Origin: a virus
Reading direction: 5' to 3' (one strand)
DNA length: 20,718 nt
IMG/VR virus record: IMGVR_UViG_3300021599_001620
Coordinates: 1-20,718 of that record
Made by a program: the position numbers and the translations under genes. Shown here one piece after another: positions 1 to 8,393 of the stretch (position 1 is its first letter; the number at the start of each line of letters is the position of its first letter). The notes under the pieces are model-generated. The model worked only from the letters and a program-made list of their open reading frames with translations. It did no database searches and was not told the DNA's origin.

Positions 1-756
1 GGAGAAGTTGAGGATGCCCAACTCCCGTTCCATAAGCACCCGCGCTTTCAGCAGGTAATCAAGGAAAGAGCCGCATACCGGCAAGAACTTGATTCTGTGA
101 AGCCGGACGCAGAGGAATGGCGGGCCGTTCGCACATACATGAATACGAACAATCTGACCAACGATGAAGTTGCGAAGGGGTTTGAGATCATGGCTGCGAT
201 GAAAAACGATCCGTTGCGTGGACGCGAATTATTGTCGCATTACTGGAACAGCTTGCAGACATTCGCGGGAGCCGTTCTTCCTCAAGACTTGCAAAAGCGG
301 GTTGACGAGGGAGAGGTTACTGACGAAATGGCTTCGGAACTGGCGAAACGCCGGAACGAAGCTGAATTTCTGCGGGTTCAACAGCAACAAGCGGCAGAGC
401 GCGCGGCGCAGCAATCGGCGGCACAACAACAGGCAATTTCCCAGCAAATTATACGCGGGGCGGTTGTCGATTGGGAATCAAGCATAAAAACACGCGATGC
501 CGATTATTCCGTAAAACAACCGTTCCTGATGGACAAGATTCGCGCGGCTATTGCAGCACGCCAGCCAAGGACACCGCAAGAAGCGGTTTTACTGGTGGAG
601 TCTGCATACAAAGAGGTGAATGATTCCCTAAAAAGATTCACTCCTCAACGCCAAGCGGCTAATGCCATCAGAAGCGAAACATCGTCCGCAAACGTCGCTC
701 CGCAGCCAAAGAGCCTGCGAGATGCAGTCAGATTGGCAGCGGCGGGACAACTCTAA
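1..756 (+). CDS. Scaffolding protein, 5' end outside the window (partial)
   Basis: The reading frame is open from base 1 to the stop at 754-756, giving 251 visible residues. A GTG at 97 is in frame, but the codons upstream of it also read as normal protein (HPRFQQVIKERAAYRQEL), so the true start lies left of the window. The protein is hydrophilic, rich in Gln, Ala, Glu and Arg, with a probable coiled coil around the QQQQAAERAAQQSAAQQQ stretch. It ends in a short basic/helical tail. Composition and position directly upstream of the capsid gene are what is expected of a podovirus scaffold, which directs procapsid assembly and is then removed. The call rests on context and composition; no catalytic motif is expected. 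A gap of 23 bases separates it from the capsid gene. Confidence 0.75.
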   Translation, partial: GEVEDAQLPFHKHPRFQQVIKERAAYRQELDSVKPDAEEWRAVRTYMNTNNLTNDEVAKGFEIMAAMKNDPLRGRELLSHYWNSLQTFAGAVLPQDLQKRVDEGEVTDEMASELAKRRNEAEFLRVQQQQAAERAAQQSAAQQQAISQQIIRGAVVDWESSIKTRDADYSVKQPFLMDKIRAAIAARQPRTPQEAVLLVESAYKEVNDSLKRFTPQRQAANAIRSETSSANVAPQPKSLRDAVRLAAAGQL

Positions 757-779
757 ACAAATAAAAGGAAAACACTACT

Positions 780-1781
780 ATGGCATTCACAGCAGCAGAA
801 GTCGCTAACATCGCGACAGCCGCCCTTGATTATCACATCAAAGGCCCAGCTCTCTCGCAGAGCATTCAAGATAAACCGCTCCTCAAGGCTCTTGAGGGCA
901 GCAAGAAGTCCTTCCCCGGAGGCAAGGGCGACATCACCATCCCGGTCAAGGGTGACTACACCACGGCGATTGCGGGCTACACCCACAACGACTCCGTGTC
1001 GTATGCCAACCCAGCCAACCTCAAGCGCGTAAATTACCCATGGAAAGGAATTTCCGTTGTTGATTCCGCTCAAGGCAAGACCGTCAGCAACCACAGCGAC
1101 CGCGAACTCACCGTTCTTACCGGCTTGCTTGAGGACAAGCTGGAGGACATGACCGAGGGCTGGAGCCGTTCTTTCAATGCTATGCTTTGGAAAGACGGGA
1201 CTCAAAGCGCCAAGGAAGTTCCGGGCATTCGCTCGCTTCTCACAGACACACCTGCCACCGGCACGACTGGCGGCATCAACCGCGCTACTTCGGCTTGGTG
1301 GCGTCATCGCGCCCTTGTTGGAGCCAACAAGATCACCGCGTCTGCGACCAACCAAACCCTGACCAAGACTCTCCGCAAGGAAGTTCGTCAGCTTCGCCGT
1401 TACGCCAAAAATCCAAACTACCTGCTTCTCGCTGGTAGCGATTTCTTGGATGCGCTCGAAATCGAAGTCGCCGAAAAAGGTGTTTACACCGACATGGGCT
1501 TTGCCAATCGTGGCAAAAACGACATCGGCATGGCGGACATCTCCATGCGTGGCGTTGGCACTTTCGTCTATGATCCCACTCTGGACGATCTCGCCCTCTC
1601 CAAGCGTGCGTTCTTCATCGACCTCAACGCCATTCAGCTTATGCCGATGGACGGGGAAGATAAGAAGACCCACAATCCCGCCCGCCCATACGACCAATAC
1701 ACCATCTACCGCGCTATGACGTGGACTGGTGGTCTGGTCGCCCGCCAACTTAACAGCTCCGCTGTTTACGAGGTGGCTTAA
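780..1781 (+). CDS. Major capsid protein (HK97-fold, podovirus type)
   Basis: The 333-residue product has the features of podovirus coat proteins: a short N-terminal arm, a basic glycine-rich stretch (about residues 41-52), and a long central alpha/beta region with YLLLAGSDFLDALE near 215-228. The C-terminal beta strand contains DQYTIYRAMTWTGGLVARQL, typical of the closing strand of HK97-fold capsids. There is no N-terminal delta domain or protease, which agrees with a separate scaffold gene upstream. The length is close to what I recall for the BPP-1 coat protein, but I cannot place the subfamily. The purine-rich sequence AAGGAAAA about ten bases before the ATG is one of the few Shine-Dalgarno-like sites here, fitting a highly expressed gene. 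A strong hairpin follows the stop. Confidence 0.88.
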   Translation: MAFTAAEVANIATAALDYHIKGPALSQSIQDKPLLKALEGSKKSFPGGKGDITIPVKGDYTTAIAGYTHNDSVSYANPANLKRVNYPWKGISVVDSAQGKTVSNHSDRELTVLTGLLEDKLEDMTEGWSRSFNAMLWKDGTQSAKEVPGIRSLLTDTPATGTTGGINRATSAWWRHRALVGANKITASATNQTLTKTLRKEVRQLRRYAKNPNYLLLAGSDFLDALEIEVAEKGVYTDMGFANRGKNDIGMADISMRGVGTFVYDPTLDDLALSKRAFFIDLNAIQLMPMDGEDKKTHNPARPYDQYTIYRAMTWTGGLVARQLNSSAVYEVA

Positions 1782-1798
1782 CCAATCCCTATGATGAC

Positions 1799-1828
1799 GG
1801 GGCGAGGGCTGCGTAGCGGCCCCGCCCC
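1799..1828 (+). terminator. Strong hairpin after the capsid gene
   Basis: GGGGCG (1799-1804) pairs with CGCCCC (1823-1828), and GGGC (1806-1809) pairs with GCCC (1819-1822). One A is bulged and the loop has nine bases. It starts 18 bases after the capsid stop. No T-run follows, so it is not a classic intrinsic terminator. It may be a partial terminator or a 3'-end stabiliser that keeps capsid mRNA more abundant than the downstream message. The remaining sequence up to 1866 is an A/C-rich leader. Confidence 0.6.
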
Positions 1829-1866
1829 TGATTCATACAAACACAAACCAACAACAAAAAAATAAT

Positions 1867-2301
1867 ATGGATATTGCAAATTGCGAAGTCTGCCTGTCTG
1901 GCAGCATTCTAAACATCGTCCCCAAACAAAACGTCACGCCCGCAGAGGTTCTTGTTTTGCGCGCGCTGCACGGGCCGGAGTCGGTTATTTACATCAAGCT
2001 GACTGGCTCTGATCGCCGTCCGCACAAGGCTGAATACGAGCGTTTGGCAAACGTGTATGGACATACAGAAAACCACGAAGGAGTTCGTGTTTTTTACAAA
2101 ATTTTCCCAGAGTCATACGACCCAAAACTTCCTACTACCTTCAAGGAAATCGGAGTTGATTTTTCCGATGAAATTCCTCAAGCTGTTCCGAACATTCCCG
2201 ACGCCGAAGACGAGGAGCTTCCAGAAGACGATTCGCATAAAGCAGAAGACGCAAACGCATTTGAGCTAGAATCGAAGCCCGTTAAACGGCGCGGGAAATA
2301 A
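1867..2301 (+). CDS. Small head-associated protein of unknown function
   Basis: The 144-residue product is not recognised with certainty. Residues 1-100 look like a small globular domain: hydrophobic strands around ILNIVPKQNVTPAEVLVLRALHG, then an aromatic segment VRVFYKIFPESYD. Residues about 116-144 form a very acidic, probably disordered tail that ends in a basic patch (KPVKRRGK). Position between the capsid and adaptor genes suggests a capsid cement/decoration or head-completion protein, but no residue proves this. The start follows an A/C-rich leader ending in AATAAT with no Shine-Dalgarno sequence. Confidence 0.7.
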   Translation: MDIANCEVCLSGSILNIVPKQNVTPAEVLVLRALHGPESVIYIKLTGSDRRPHKAEYERLANVYGHTENHEGVRVFYKIFPESYDPKLPTTFKEIGVDFSDEIPQAVPNIPDAEDEELPEDDSHKAEDANAFELESKPVKRRGK

Positions 2302-2313
2302 CATTCCCGAAAC

Positions 2314-3000
2314 ATGCCAAGAAACGTCACTCTAGCGAAGCTGATAGAAGAAACGCGCGCCGAAATCGGCGCGTCAACAAACGTTGGTCAAGGAATAGGC
2401 TCTGTCCCTTCGCTGGAGCAGACGATTCGCCGCAATCAAGAGCGTCTATACCAAGAGTATAGCTGGCCGCATCTCATTATTGATCGCGATGAATCTTTGG
2501 TGATGCACGGTCGATATTACACGTTTAGCAGCGACTTGAATTTTGAACGCCTTCTTGGGGCTTGGGTAAAATACAGCGACACTTGGAGGCCGCTGGAATA
2601 CGGGTTTGACCCGATGGTTTATAACACGCAAGACACCGAAAACGGAGAGTATGACGACCCTGTTAAACGGTGGCGGCATTATGAGGGAAACCAGTATGAG
2701 GTTTGGCCTGTTCCAACCGCTAACAACTTGCAAAAAATCAGGTTTCGAGGATTAAAGAAACTATCGCCCCTTCTATCTGGCACAGACACATGTGATCTTG
2801 ACAGCACGTTGATTGTATTGTTTTCGGCGGCTGAAATTTTGACTAGGCTTAAAGCCGCAGACGCGGAAAACAAGCTGTCTGTCGCGAATCAGCATTACCG
2901 CACGATCCGCGCAAATTTTGACAAAACCCAACCTTTTATTATGGGCGGAGGCGTCGCAACAACGCGTCCAAGCGGCCCAATTTACGGAGCTAGAATTTAA
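2314..3000 (+). CDS. Head-to-tail adaptor protein (T7 gp11 / P22 gp4-like)
   Basis: The 228-residue product opens with a helical segment (TLAKLIEETRAEIG) followed by SLEQTIRRNQERLYQEYSWP, a pattern I associate with adaptor proteins that dock helices under the portal ring. The middle contains beta segments rich in Tyr and Trp (DPVKRWRHYEGNQYEVWPVP), and a C-terminal helix runs through AAEILTRLKAADAENKLSVA. These proteins form the ring between the portal and the tail nozzle and help close the filled head. The nozzle gene begins seven bases after the stop. The assignment rests on domain pattern, length and order. The start is the first ATG after the upstream stop, and no Shine-Dalgarno sequence is seen. 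Confidence 0.7.
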   Translation: MPRNVTLAKLIEETRAEIGASTNVGQGIGSVPSLEQTIRRNQERLYQEYSWPHLIIDRDESLVMHGRYYTFSSDLNFERLLGAWVKYSDTWRPLEYGFDPMVYNTQDTENGEYDDPVKRWRHYEGNQYEVWPVPTANNLQKIRFRGLKKLSPLLSGTDTCDLDSTLIVLFSAAEILTRLKAADAENKLSVANQHYRTIRANFDKTQPFIMGGGVATTRPSGPIYGARI

Positions 3001-3006
3001 TCCAAT

Positions 3007-5184
3007 ATGGGATATTTGCTTGTCGAAAATTTCGGCGAAGGTCTTGATAGCCGACGTTCTTTGCTTACGACAAAAGCCGGGGCTTTACTTGAATGCAAAA
3101 ACGCTCACATTACTCGCGGTAAAGAAATCGAAAAAAGAAAAAAGTTTTCTCCTTTTGCCGAGCTTCCAAATGGAACATTTGGGATGCAGTCAGCAGCCAA
3201 CTCGCTTTACACGTTTGGTTCAATCGGTTCGCCAACAGGCATTCCGGCGACCGTAACATATCAACGTTTAAGCCACCCCAACGGCAATATATCAATCAAT
3301 GCCGGAGTCAGCAGATTTTACAAAGTCGGAACTCAAAATTATTACACCATAGACAAATTGGCGACTGGTCTTTTCTACTCAAGAACACCTCACACTCTTG
3401 TCAATGGAGATCAGATCAAATTCGATAATCTGCCGTCGCCAACAAGCGGAATAGACGCCACAACGACATACCTTGTTTCAAACAAGCAGGCAAACGGCAG
3501 CTTTAACGTTACCACCACGGCGGGCGCGTCAATATCTGTTTCAGACACGATTGCCATGTCTGAACTTGTATTTTCCGAAACATTCAACGGCAAGATTTAC
3601 GCGATTGCAAAATACGAGAACGGCTCGATTCATCACTTTTTTGATGGAACAAGAATTACAACTTGGGACACCGTTGCTGCCGCTGTTGCATCAAACGTTG
3701 CTGTCGCGTCATCGCTTGCAACTCAAATTGACGGAGAATCTCTTTTCACCGCGACTCCAGTATCAAATACTTTTACGATTACAGGGCCGTCAGAAAAGGC
3801 ATTTAACGTCACTCTGTCTGCAATCAACGGAGGCGCAACAAACAATCAAACGCTAACGCAATCTACATCGCAGAGCGCCGTTGTTGGCATCCCGGCTTCC
3901 GGCCCGGTTCTGTCTGTCGCTCTTGCTGCCGCCGATCTTGCCTCAAGCATAAATGCAGACGTTCATTTTTCCGCGACTGAGCCGAACGACGTTTATCAAA
4001 TCACGCTTACTATCCCGTCAATTTCGCATGTGCAAACATTCAGCGTTACATGCGACACCCCAGCAGTTGCCGCGCTGCCTCAAATCACAACGATTACCGT
4101 CGGCGGAACTTTTGAAGCAAACGACAGGTTTTCGGTCAATCTTTCAATCCCGTCGCTTTCATATTCCAAGCAATTTTCAATATCAGCTTCCTCGTCCGGC
4201 GTTGGAACAACCGTCCGAACATTTGGCGACAAGGTGTATTCAACCACAAAATCACTGCTTTATTTTTCGCAAATTGGCGACGCGACTCAATGGGGAGGAA
4301 CAACCAACGGCGCTGGATTTATCAACATCACCACACAGGAAGGCGGCGGCGAAAATCTGACCGCGCTTGGAGCCTATCAAAATCGACTTGCCGTCTTTTC
4401 AAGGAACTCGACACAGATTTGGCAAATGGATGCAGACCCCAATAACAACATCAAGGCGCAGGTTCTTCCCAACGTGGGAACTTTTGCACCGCGAAGCGTT
4501 ACGGCTTTTGGTGATCTTGATGTATTTTTCTTGTCTGATAGCGGAATCAGATCGCTTCGCGCTCGCGACGCGTCGAACGCAGCTACCGTCTCCGACATTG
4601 GAACTGCAATAGATACTTTGATTCAAGAATACATGCGGTCTTTGGATGAGACGGTTCGCAACTCTGCAATCGGCATCATTGAGCCGTCTGATGGCAGATA
4701 TTGGCTGTCTGTCGGCGACAAGATTTTTGTTTTTTCGTATTTTCCATCTTCAAAAGTTGCCGCGTGGTCAACATACGAGCCGGGGTTTTCTGTTTCATCC
4801 ATGGCTTACGCCAATGGTAGAATTTACATCCGATCTGGAAATGTGATTTATCTTTACGGAGGAGCCAGCGGAAACGAATATGACGATTGCGAGGTTTCCG
4901 TTGTGATTCCGTTTTTGGATGGAGGCAAACCAGCGCACACAAAAACAATTCAAGCCTTGGATATGGCTTGCGAAAATTCATGGAGCGTTGAGGTCGGAAC
5001 AGACATCTCTCAACCAAATGTTAGAATTAACGCTGGGGCGATTCAAAATTCGTCATACATGATTGGAAGAATTATGCACTTTGGAATCGGAACGCACGTC
5101 AGCGCAAAAATGACATGCAATTCGGGCGGGTATGCCAGAATAGGGAATATGGCGATTCATTATACTATTGCCGACGCTGAATGA
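3007..5184 (+). CDS. Tail nozzle / packaged-DNA stabilisation protein (T7 gp12 / P22 gp10-like)
   Basis: The 725-residue product begins with ENFGEGLDSRRSLLTTKAG, followed by NAHITRGKEIEKRKKF, the usual opening of podovirus nozzle proteins. Residues about 400-600 carry the beta-propeller-like part: DATQWGG (425-431), ENLTALGAYQNRLAVFSRNS (449-468), IWQMDADP (471-478), DVFFLSDSGIRSL (505-517). Between them, about residues 215-395, lies an inserted beta-rich region with internal repeats (see findings). The protein should form the distal tail tube that plugs DNA and contacts the host surface. The length is near T7 gp12 and longer than P22 gp10. The last codons overlap the next start (ATGA at 5181), implying coupled translation. 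Confidence 0.8.
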   Translation: MGYLLVENFGEGLDSRRSLLTTKAGALLECKNAHITRGKEIEKRKKFSPFAELPNGTFGMQSAANSLYTFGSIGSPTGIPATVTYQRLSHPNGNISINAGVSRFYKVGTQNYYTIDKLATGLFYSRTPHTLVNGDQIKFDNLPSPTSGIDATTTYLVSNKQANGSFNVTTTAGASISVSDTIAMSELVFSETFNGKIYAIAKYENGSIHHFFDGTRITTWDTVAAAVASNVAVASSLATQIDGESLFTATPVSNTFTITGPSEKAFNVTLSAINGGATNNQTLTQSTSQSAVVGIPASGPVLSVALAAADLASSINADVHFSATEPNDVYQITLTIPSISHVQTFSVTCDTPAVAALPQITTITVGGTFEANDRFSVNLSIPSLSYSKQFSISASSSGVGTTVRTFGDKVYSTTKSLLYFSQIGDATQWGGTTNGAGFINITTQEGGGENLTALGAYQNRLAVFSRNSTQIWQMDADPNNNIKAQVLPNVGTFAPRSVTAFGDLDVFFLSDSGIRSLRARDASNAATVSDIGTAIDTLIQEYMRSLDETVRNSAIGIIEPSDGRYWLSVGDKIFVFSYFPSSKVAAWSTYEPGFSVSSMAYANGRIYIRSGNVIYLYGGASGNEYDDCEVSVVIPFLDGGKPAHTKTIQALDMACENSWSVEVGTDISQPNVRINAGAIQNSSYMIGRIMHFGIGTHVSAKMTCNSGGYARIGNMAIHYTIADAE

Positions 5185-5675
5185 CGGAAATACTGCCATT
5201 GAATCACGGCAATTTGCTGTATGTGGCAAAGCGGATGAGGCAAATAGACCGCGAAGAAATTTTTGCTACAAGATGGTCTGACAGCGCGGAGGCGCTGGCG
5301 GCGGAAGCTATGATGCTTCCAATAGACATGTGTTTCATTGCTGCATCGAATGGCGAGCCGGTTGCGGCTTTTGGCGCTTTCCCGATGCACCCCGGATGCT
5401 GGTCTGTATGGATGTTTGCAACAGACAAATGGGCAAGCGTAGCTCTCTCAACAACTCGGTTCATCAAAAACAAGCTCATTGTTGCATTGAAAAAATCAGG
5501 AGCAAACAGAGCTGAATGCAGGTCGCATATCAATCACAAGACAGCCCATAAATGGCTTGACAGCTTGGGAGCAATTCAAGAAGCTACGCTGGAAAAGTTC
5601 GGAAAAGACAGACAAGATTTTTACCTGTTCAAATGGAATAACGACCAACATCAACATCCAACAGAAATAAAATAA
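5181..5675 (+). CDS. T7 gp13-like internal virion protein, GNAT-like fold (DUF2833-like)
   Basis: The 164-residue product has the outline of the gp13/DUF2833 family: an N-terminal helix with ADREE-like acidic residues (RQIDREEIFATRW), a central strand pair around CFIAASNGEPVAAFGAFPMHPGCWSVWMFAT split by glycines, and a C-terminal HINHKTAHKWLDSLGA helix. The last segment is reminiscent of acetyltransferases of the GNAT fold. In T7, gp13 is needed for virion assembly without a proven enzyme activity, so no acetylation is claimed here. It overlaps the nozzle gene by four bases and precedes the ejection proteins, the T7 order. Confidence 0.65.
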   Translation: MTEILPLNHGNLLYVAKRMRQIDREEIFATRWSDSAEALAAEAMMLPIDMCFIAASNGEPVAAFGAFPMHPGCWSVWMFATDKWASVALSTTRFIKNKLIVALKKSGANRAECRSHINHKTAHKWLDSLGAIQEATLEKFGKDRQDFYLFKWNNDQHQHPTEIK

Positions 5676-5676
5676 T

Positions 5677-6375
5677 ATGTGTTTCGGAGGCGGAGGAAGA
5701 TCAGCGCAAGCCCAAAAGGACGCGCAAAAGCAACAGCAATCCAATTATGAGGCTCAACAACGGGCCGCAGCGGAAGCGGAGGCCCGCGCCCGCGCTGAAG
5801 CAGCGCGGCGAGCAGCCAACCTTAATACAGGCATGGCGAACATCAATAAAGCGTTCGCTGGATTTGATGATTCTTATTACAATAATATCGGAAGCGAGTA
5901 TTTGAACTATTACAATCCTCAAGTTCAAAAGCAAATTGATGACGCCAGAAAGCAAATGCTTTTCAACGCATCGCGCGCTGGAACCCTTGGATCATCTCAA
6001 TACAACGAAAACCTTGCCAATCTTGACAACCAAGCGCAGCTTCGCCAGAACGAAATTCAGTCGCAATCAAATGCCCGAATCAACGAAGCGCGCAATCAAA
6101 TTGCCAACCAAAGGACGCAGCAAATCGCGGCCTTGAACGCAAGTCAAGGCGACCTGTCTGCCGGAAGCCCGTTCTTGTCTGGAACAATTTCCGCTGCTGG
6201 CCCGTCGTTGCAGCCTTTTTCTCCTATCGGAGATTTGTTTAGTAACATTGCTGGCATTGCCGCAAACGACGCGGCAATCCGAAACGCGCAAGGTCAGCCC
6301 GGCGCGCTTGAAAGCCTTTTTAATAAAAATAAAGCTCCGGCAACTGGCGGCGGGGCGGGTGGCTACGTTCAATAA
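5677..6375 (+). CDS. Internal virion / DNA ejection protein, Met-Cys start
   Basis: The 232-residue product starts MCFGGGGR, then has a strongly helical Gln/Ala/Glu/Arg-rich region (about 9-47) likely to be a coiled coil, a Tyr/Asn-rich stretch (YYNNIGSEYLNYYNPQ), a second helical region rich in Gln and Asn, and a Gly-rich C terminus. Cys2 is the only cysteine. Low complexity and position among other such genes fit a podovirus protein that is packed in the head and ejected with DNA. I cannot match it to a specific T7 or P22 protein. The start follows AATAAT one base after the previous stop; there is no Shine-Dalgarno sequence. Confidence 0.65.
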   Translation: MCFGGGGRSAQAQKDAQKQQQSNYEAQQRAAAEAEARARAEAARRAANLNTGMANINKAFAGFDDSYYNNIGSEYLNYYNPQVQKQIDDARKQMLFNASRAGTLGSSQYNENLANLDNQAQLRQNEIQSQSNARINEARNQIANQRTQQIAALNASQGDLSAGSPFLSGTISAAGPSLQPFSPIGDLFSNIAGIAANDAAIRNAQGQPGALESLFNKNKAPATGGGAGGYVQ

Positions 6376-6378
6376 TAT

Positions 6379-7266
6379 ATGTGCGACTGGGGCGTTTCAG
6401 CGGCAGTTATTTCGCTCGCCGCATCAGCGGCAAGCACTTACGCGGCTTATCAGGCTTCGGAGCAACAAGACGCATCTAATGCAGGCGCAATCCGCGACAG
6501 GGCAAATGCTGAAAATATAAATGCCCAACAAGCAATGTCGCAGCGTCAGCAAACGCTTCGCGAGATGGAACAGCTTGACGAGGAGCGTAGGATGCAAAAA
6601 CAGGCTCTCGCCGATCAACATTTGGCTGAAAGCGGAGCTGATTCCACAAAACAAAAGATTGATGACGAATCTGCTAGTCTTTTAAGTCAAAAGTTGGGAG
6701 CTGTTACTTCTGTGAATGCACCAAGCGCGTCTGCTATTGGTGGCGACGAAACAGGTGTTCGCGTTGTTGCAGACGAAAGAGCCGCCACGCTTTCAAGGGC
6801 ATTGCAGGCAAGAACTCCGCAGCAACAGGCTTTGGCTTCAATGCTTGCCAGACAAAATGTAGGCGTAAACAATCAAATTGCGCTTTCAAACATGGCTAAC
6901 TTGAACAGCGTCGGAGATAACATTTACGCAGGGCGTCGCGGCGCTATCGGCCTTGCAGACAGCCTTTCCGGGCAGCTTTATCAGTTGGGTCAATATAACG
7001 CCGGACAGAATTTTGCCAACGCGCAATCACGCCTTCCGTATATTGGTCAAGGATGGCGGACTGGCGCAGGTATCTCGCAAGGAGTCGGCAATCTCGCCGG
7101 TTCATACGCATCTTACTCTGCCGGTCAATCGTCTGCCGCAAACGCGGCAGCAAACAGGCCGATGGAAATTACGGGATCGGCAACAACGGCTTCTGGAAAC
7201 ACGGTTCCAACAATTAACGGCAAGGTTCCAGACATGGCCGCATGGTCAACGCCAGCTAAATTTTAA
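6379..7266 (+). CDS. Internal virion protein, T7 gp14-like
   Basis: The 295-residue product opens MCDWGVSAAVISLAASAAST, a short hydrophobic segment after Met-Cys that resembles the start of T7 gp14 (MCW followed by a hydrophobic Ala-rich segment, from memory). A long helical region rich in Gln, Glu and Arg follows (about 30-85), as in gp14. The C terminus (about 215-295) is Gly/Ser/Ala-rich. In T7, gp14 enters the outer membrane and extends the tail channel at infection. Cys2 is again the only cysteine. It starts three bases after the previous gene, with AATAATAT before the ATG. Confidence is moderate because the match is by pattern only. Confidence 0.62.
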   Translation: MCDWGVSAAVISLAASAASTYAAYQASEQQDASNAGAIRDRANAENINAQQAMSQRQQTLREMEQLDEERRMQKQALADQHLAESGADSTKQKIDDESASLLSQKLGAVTSVNAPSASAIGGDETGVRVVADERAATLSRALQARTPQQQALASMLARQNVGVNNQIALSNMANLNSVGDNIYAGRRGAIGLADSLSGQLYQLGQYNAGQNFANAQSRLPYIGQGWRTGAGISQGVGNLAGSYASYSAGQSSAANAAANRPMEITGSATTASGNTVPTINGKVPDMAAWSTPAKF

Positions 7267-7268
7267 TT

Positions 7269-8393
7269 ATGCCAAGCACGGTTCAACAAAATCCATATCG
7301 CGACACAAGCTGGGCAGACGCCGGAAGCAATTTGGCTACCGCTTTTTTTGGCGATCCAAAAATGAAAGCTGCTCACGCGCAACTTGAGGCGCAGCGGCTT
7401 AATCAAGCGCAACAGCAATCTAATTGGAATCAGTCTTTTGCGCTTCAAAACGCAGCAGCAGCAAGAGACGCGGAACTTCACCCGCACGCGCTATCAAAGG
7501 CTCAACTTGAAAAAGACAAGCTGTCTGCCGAGCTGTCTAGGATTCAAGCCGAAAATCAATCACGAAGCGGAATTGTAAATTTTTTCGAGACGCCCGGAGC
7601 TCTTGTCCGCGATGAAGCCAGCGGAAGAATGGTGATTCCGCAAGACAAAGTTTCCGAGTTTATGGCATTGCAGGCTCAATTTGACCCGCAAATCAGTTCG
7701 GAAGTAGCAAAATTGGCAAATCCAGAAGCCGCAGATGACGGAATTTTTGGAACAGAAAAAGACAGATATAAGACCGTTGAGGATGCTCAATCGGCTGCGT
7801 TTCAGTCAAAATCTAACGCTATGTCTGCCTCCAGAATGGCGCAGGATGATGCTTTCTTGGAAAAGTCACAGCTAGGAGTTGGCGTCCCCGGAGTTGACTC
7901 TGTAATATCTGGAATTGCAAATTTGTTTGACACCGAAGGTGCGAAGGCGGCTAGACAATTTTCAGACACAACAATTTTGGACTGGCTTCAAAAATCAACT
8001 CTACTTAAGGGAGCCATTACAGAACGCGAAACCGCTCAATTAAGAGCCTCCCAGCCGCCGCCATACGCGTCAGCGCAGAATAAAAAAGAATGGCTTAACG
8101 CAATGTCTTGGGCTTCAAACAGGGAGGCCGAATGGCAGAATATAAGGGCCGAGGCCGCAAAGAAGGGCGTTCAGCCGCCGAATGTCGTTGATTGGGCAAT
8201 GCAATACGAAGAAAAATTCCCTCGCCCTGCCCTGCTTGGCGGGAATAATCAAATGCAGGCATCGCCGTCCGTTGCTGACGCAATGTTTCAGCAGACTTCG
8301 CAGACACAGATTCCAACCGGCGTTCCTGCCGGGATCAGCCCTACTGATTGGCAGTATATGACACCCGAAGAAAGGGCGCTTTTCACACAATGA
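7269..8393 (+). CDS. Internal virion protein, unknown (gp15 position)
   Basis: The 374-residue product is rich in Ala, Gln and Ser and lacks cysteine. An N-terminal region (about 35-100) is helical and Gln-rich, followed by mixed segments (FFETPGALVRDEASGRMVIP at about 105-124) and helices with Trp (NKKEWLNAMSWASNREAEW). The C terminus is Pro/Thr-rich and ends PTDWQYMTPEERALFTQ. No family was recognised. Its place between the gp14-like gene and the very large last virion gene is where T7 has gp15. The final codons overlap the next gene in an ATGA (8390-8393), so translation is probably coupled. Confidence 0.6.
   Translation: MPSTVQQNPYRDTSWADAGSNLATAFFGDPKMKAAHAQLEAQRLNQAQQQSNWNQSFALQNAAAARDAELHPHALSKAQLEKDKLSAELSRIQAENQSRSGIVNFFETPGALVRDEASGRMVIPQDKVSEFMALQAQFDPQISSEVAKLANPEAADDGIFGTEKDRYKTVEDAQSAAFQSKSNAMSASRMAQDDAFLEKSQLGVGVPGVDSVISGIANLFDTEGAKAARQFSDTTILDWLQKSTLLKGAITERETAQLRASQPPPYASAQNKKEWLNAMSWASNREAEWQNIRAEAAKKGVQPPNVVDWAMQYEEKFPRPALLGGNNQMQASPSVADAMFQQTSQTQIPTGVPAGISPTDWQYMTPEERALFTQ

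Noticed and set aside
753-1748. A 331-residue minus-strand open frame opposite the capsid gene
   Set aside because: It is antisense to a clear capsid gene, has no recognisable domain, and comes from codon bias of the real frame.
8348-8389. Earlier in-frame ATG for the N-terminal half of the large ejection protein
   Set aside because: It would overlap the upstream gene by 46 bases with no ribosome site; the ATGA overlap at 8390 matches neighbouring junctions.
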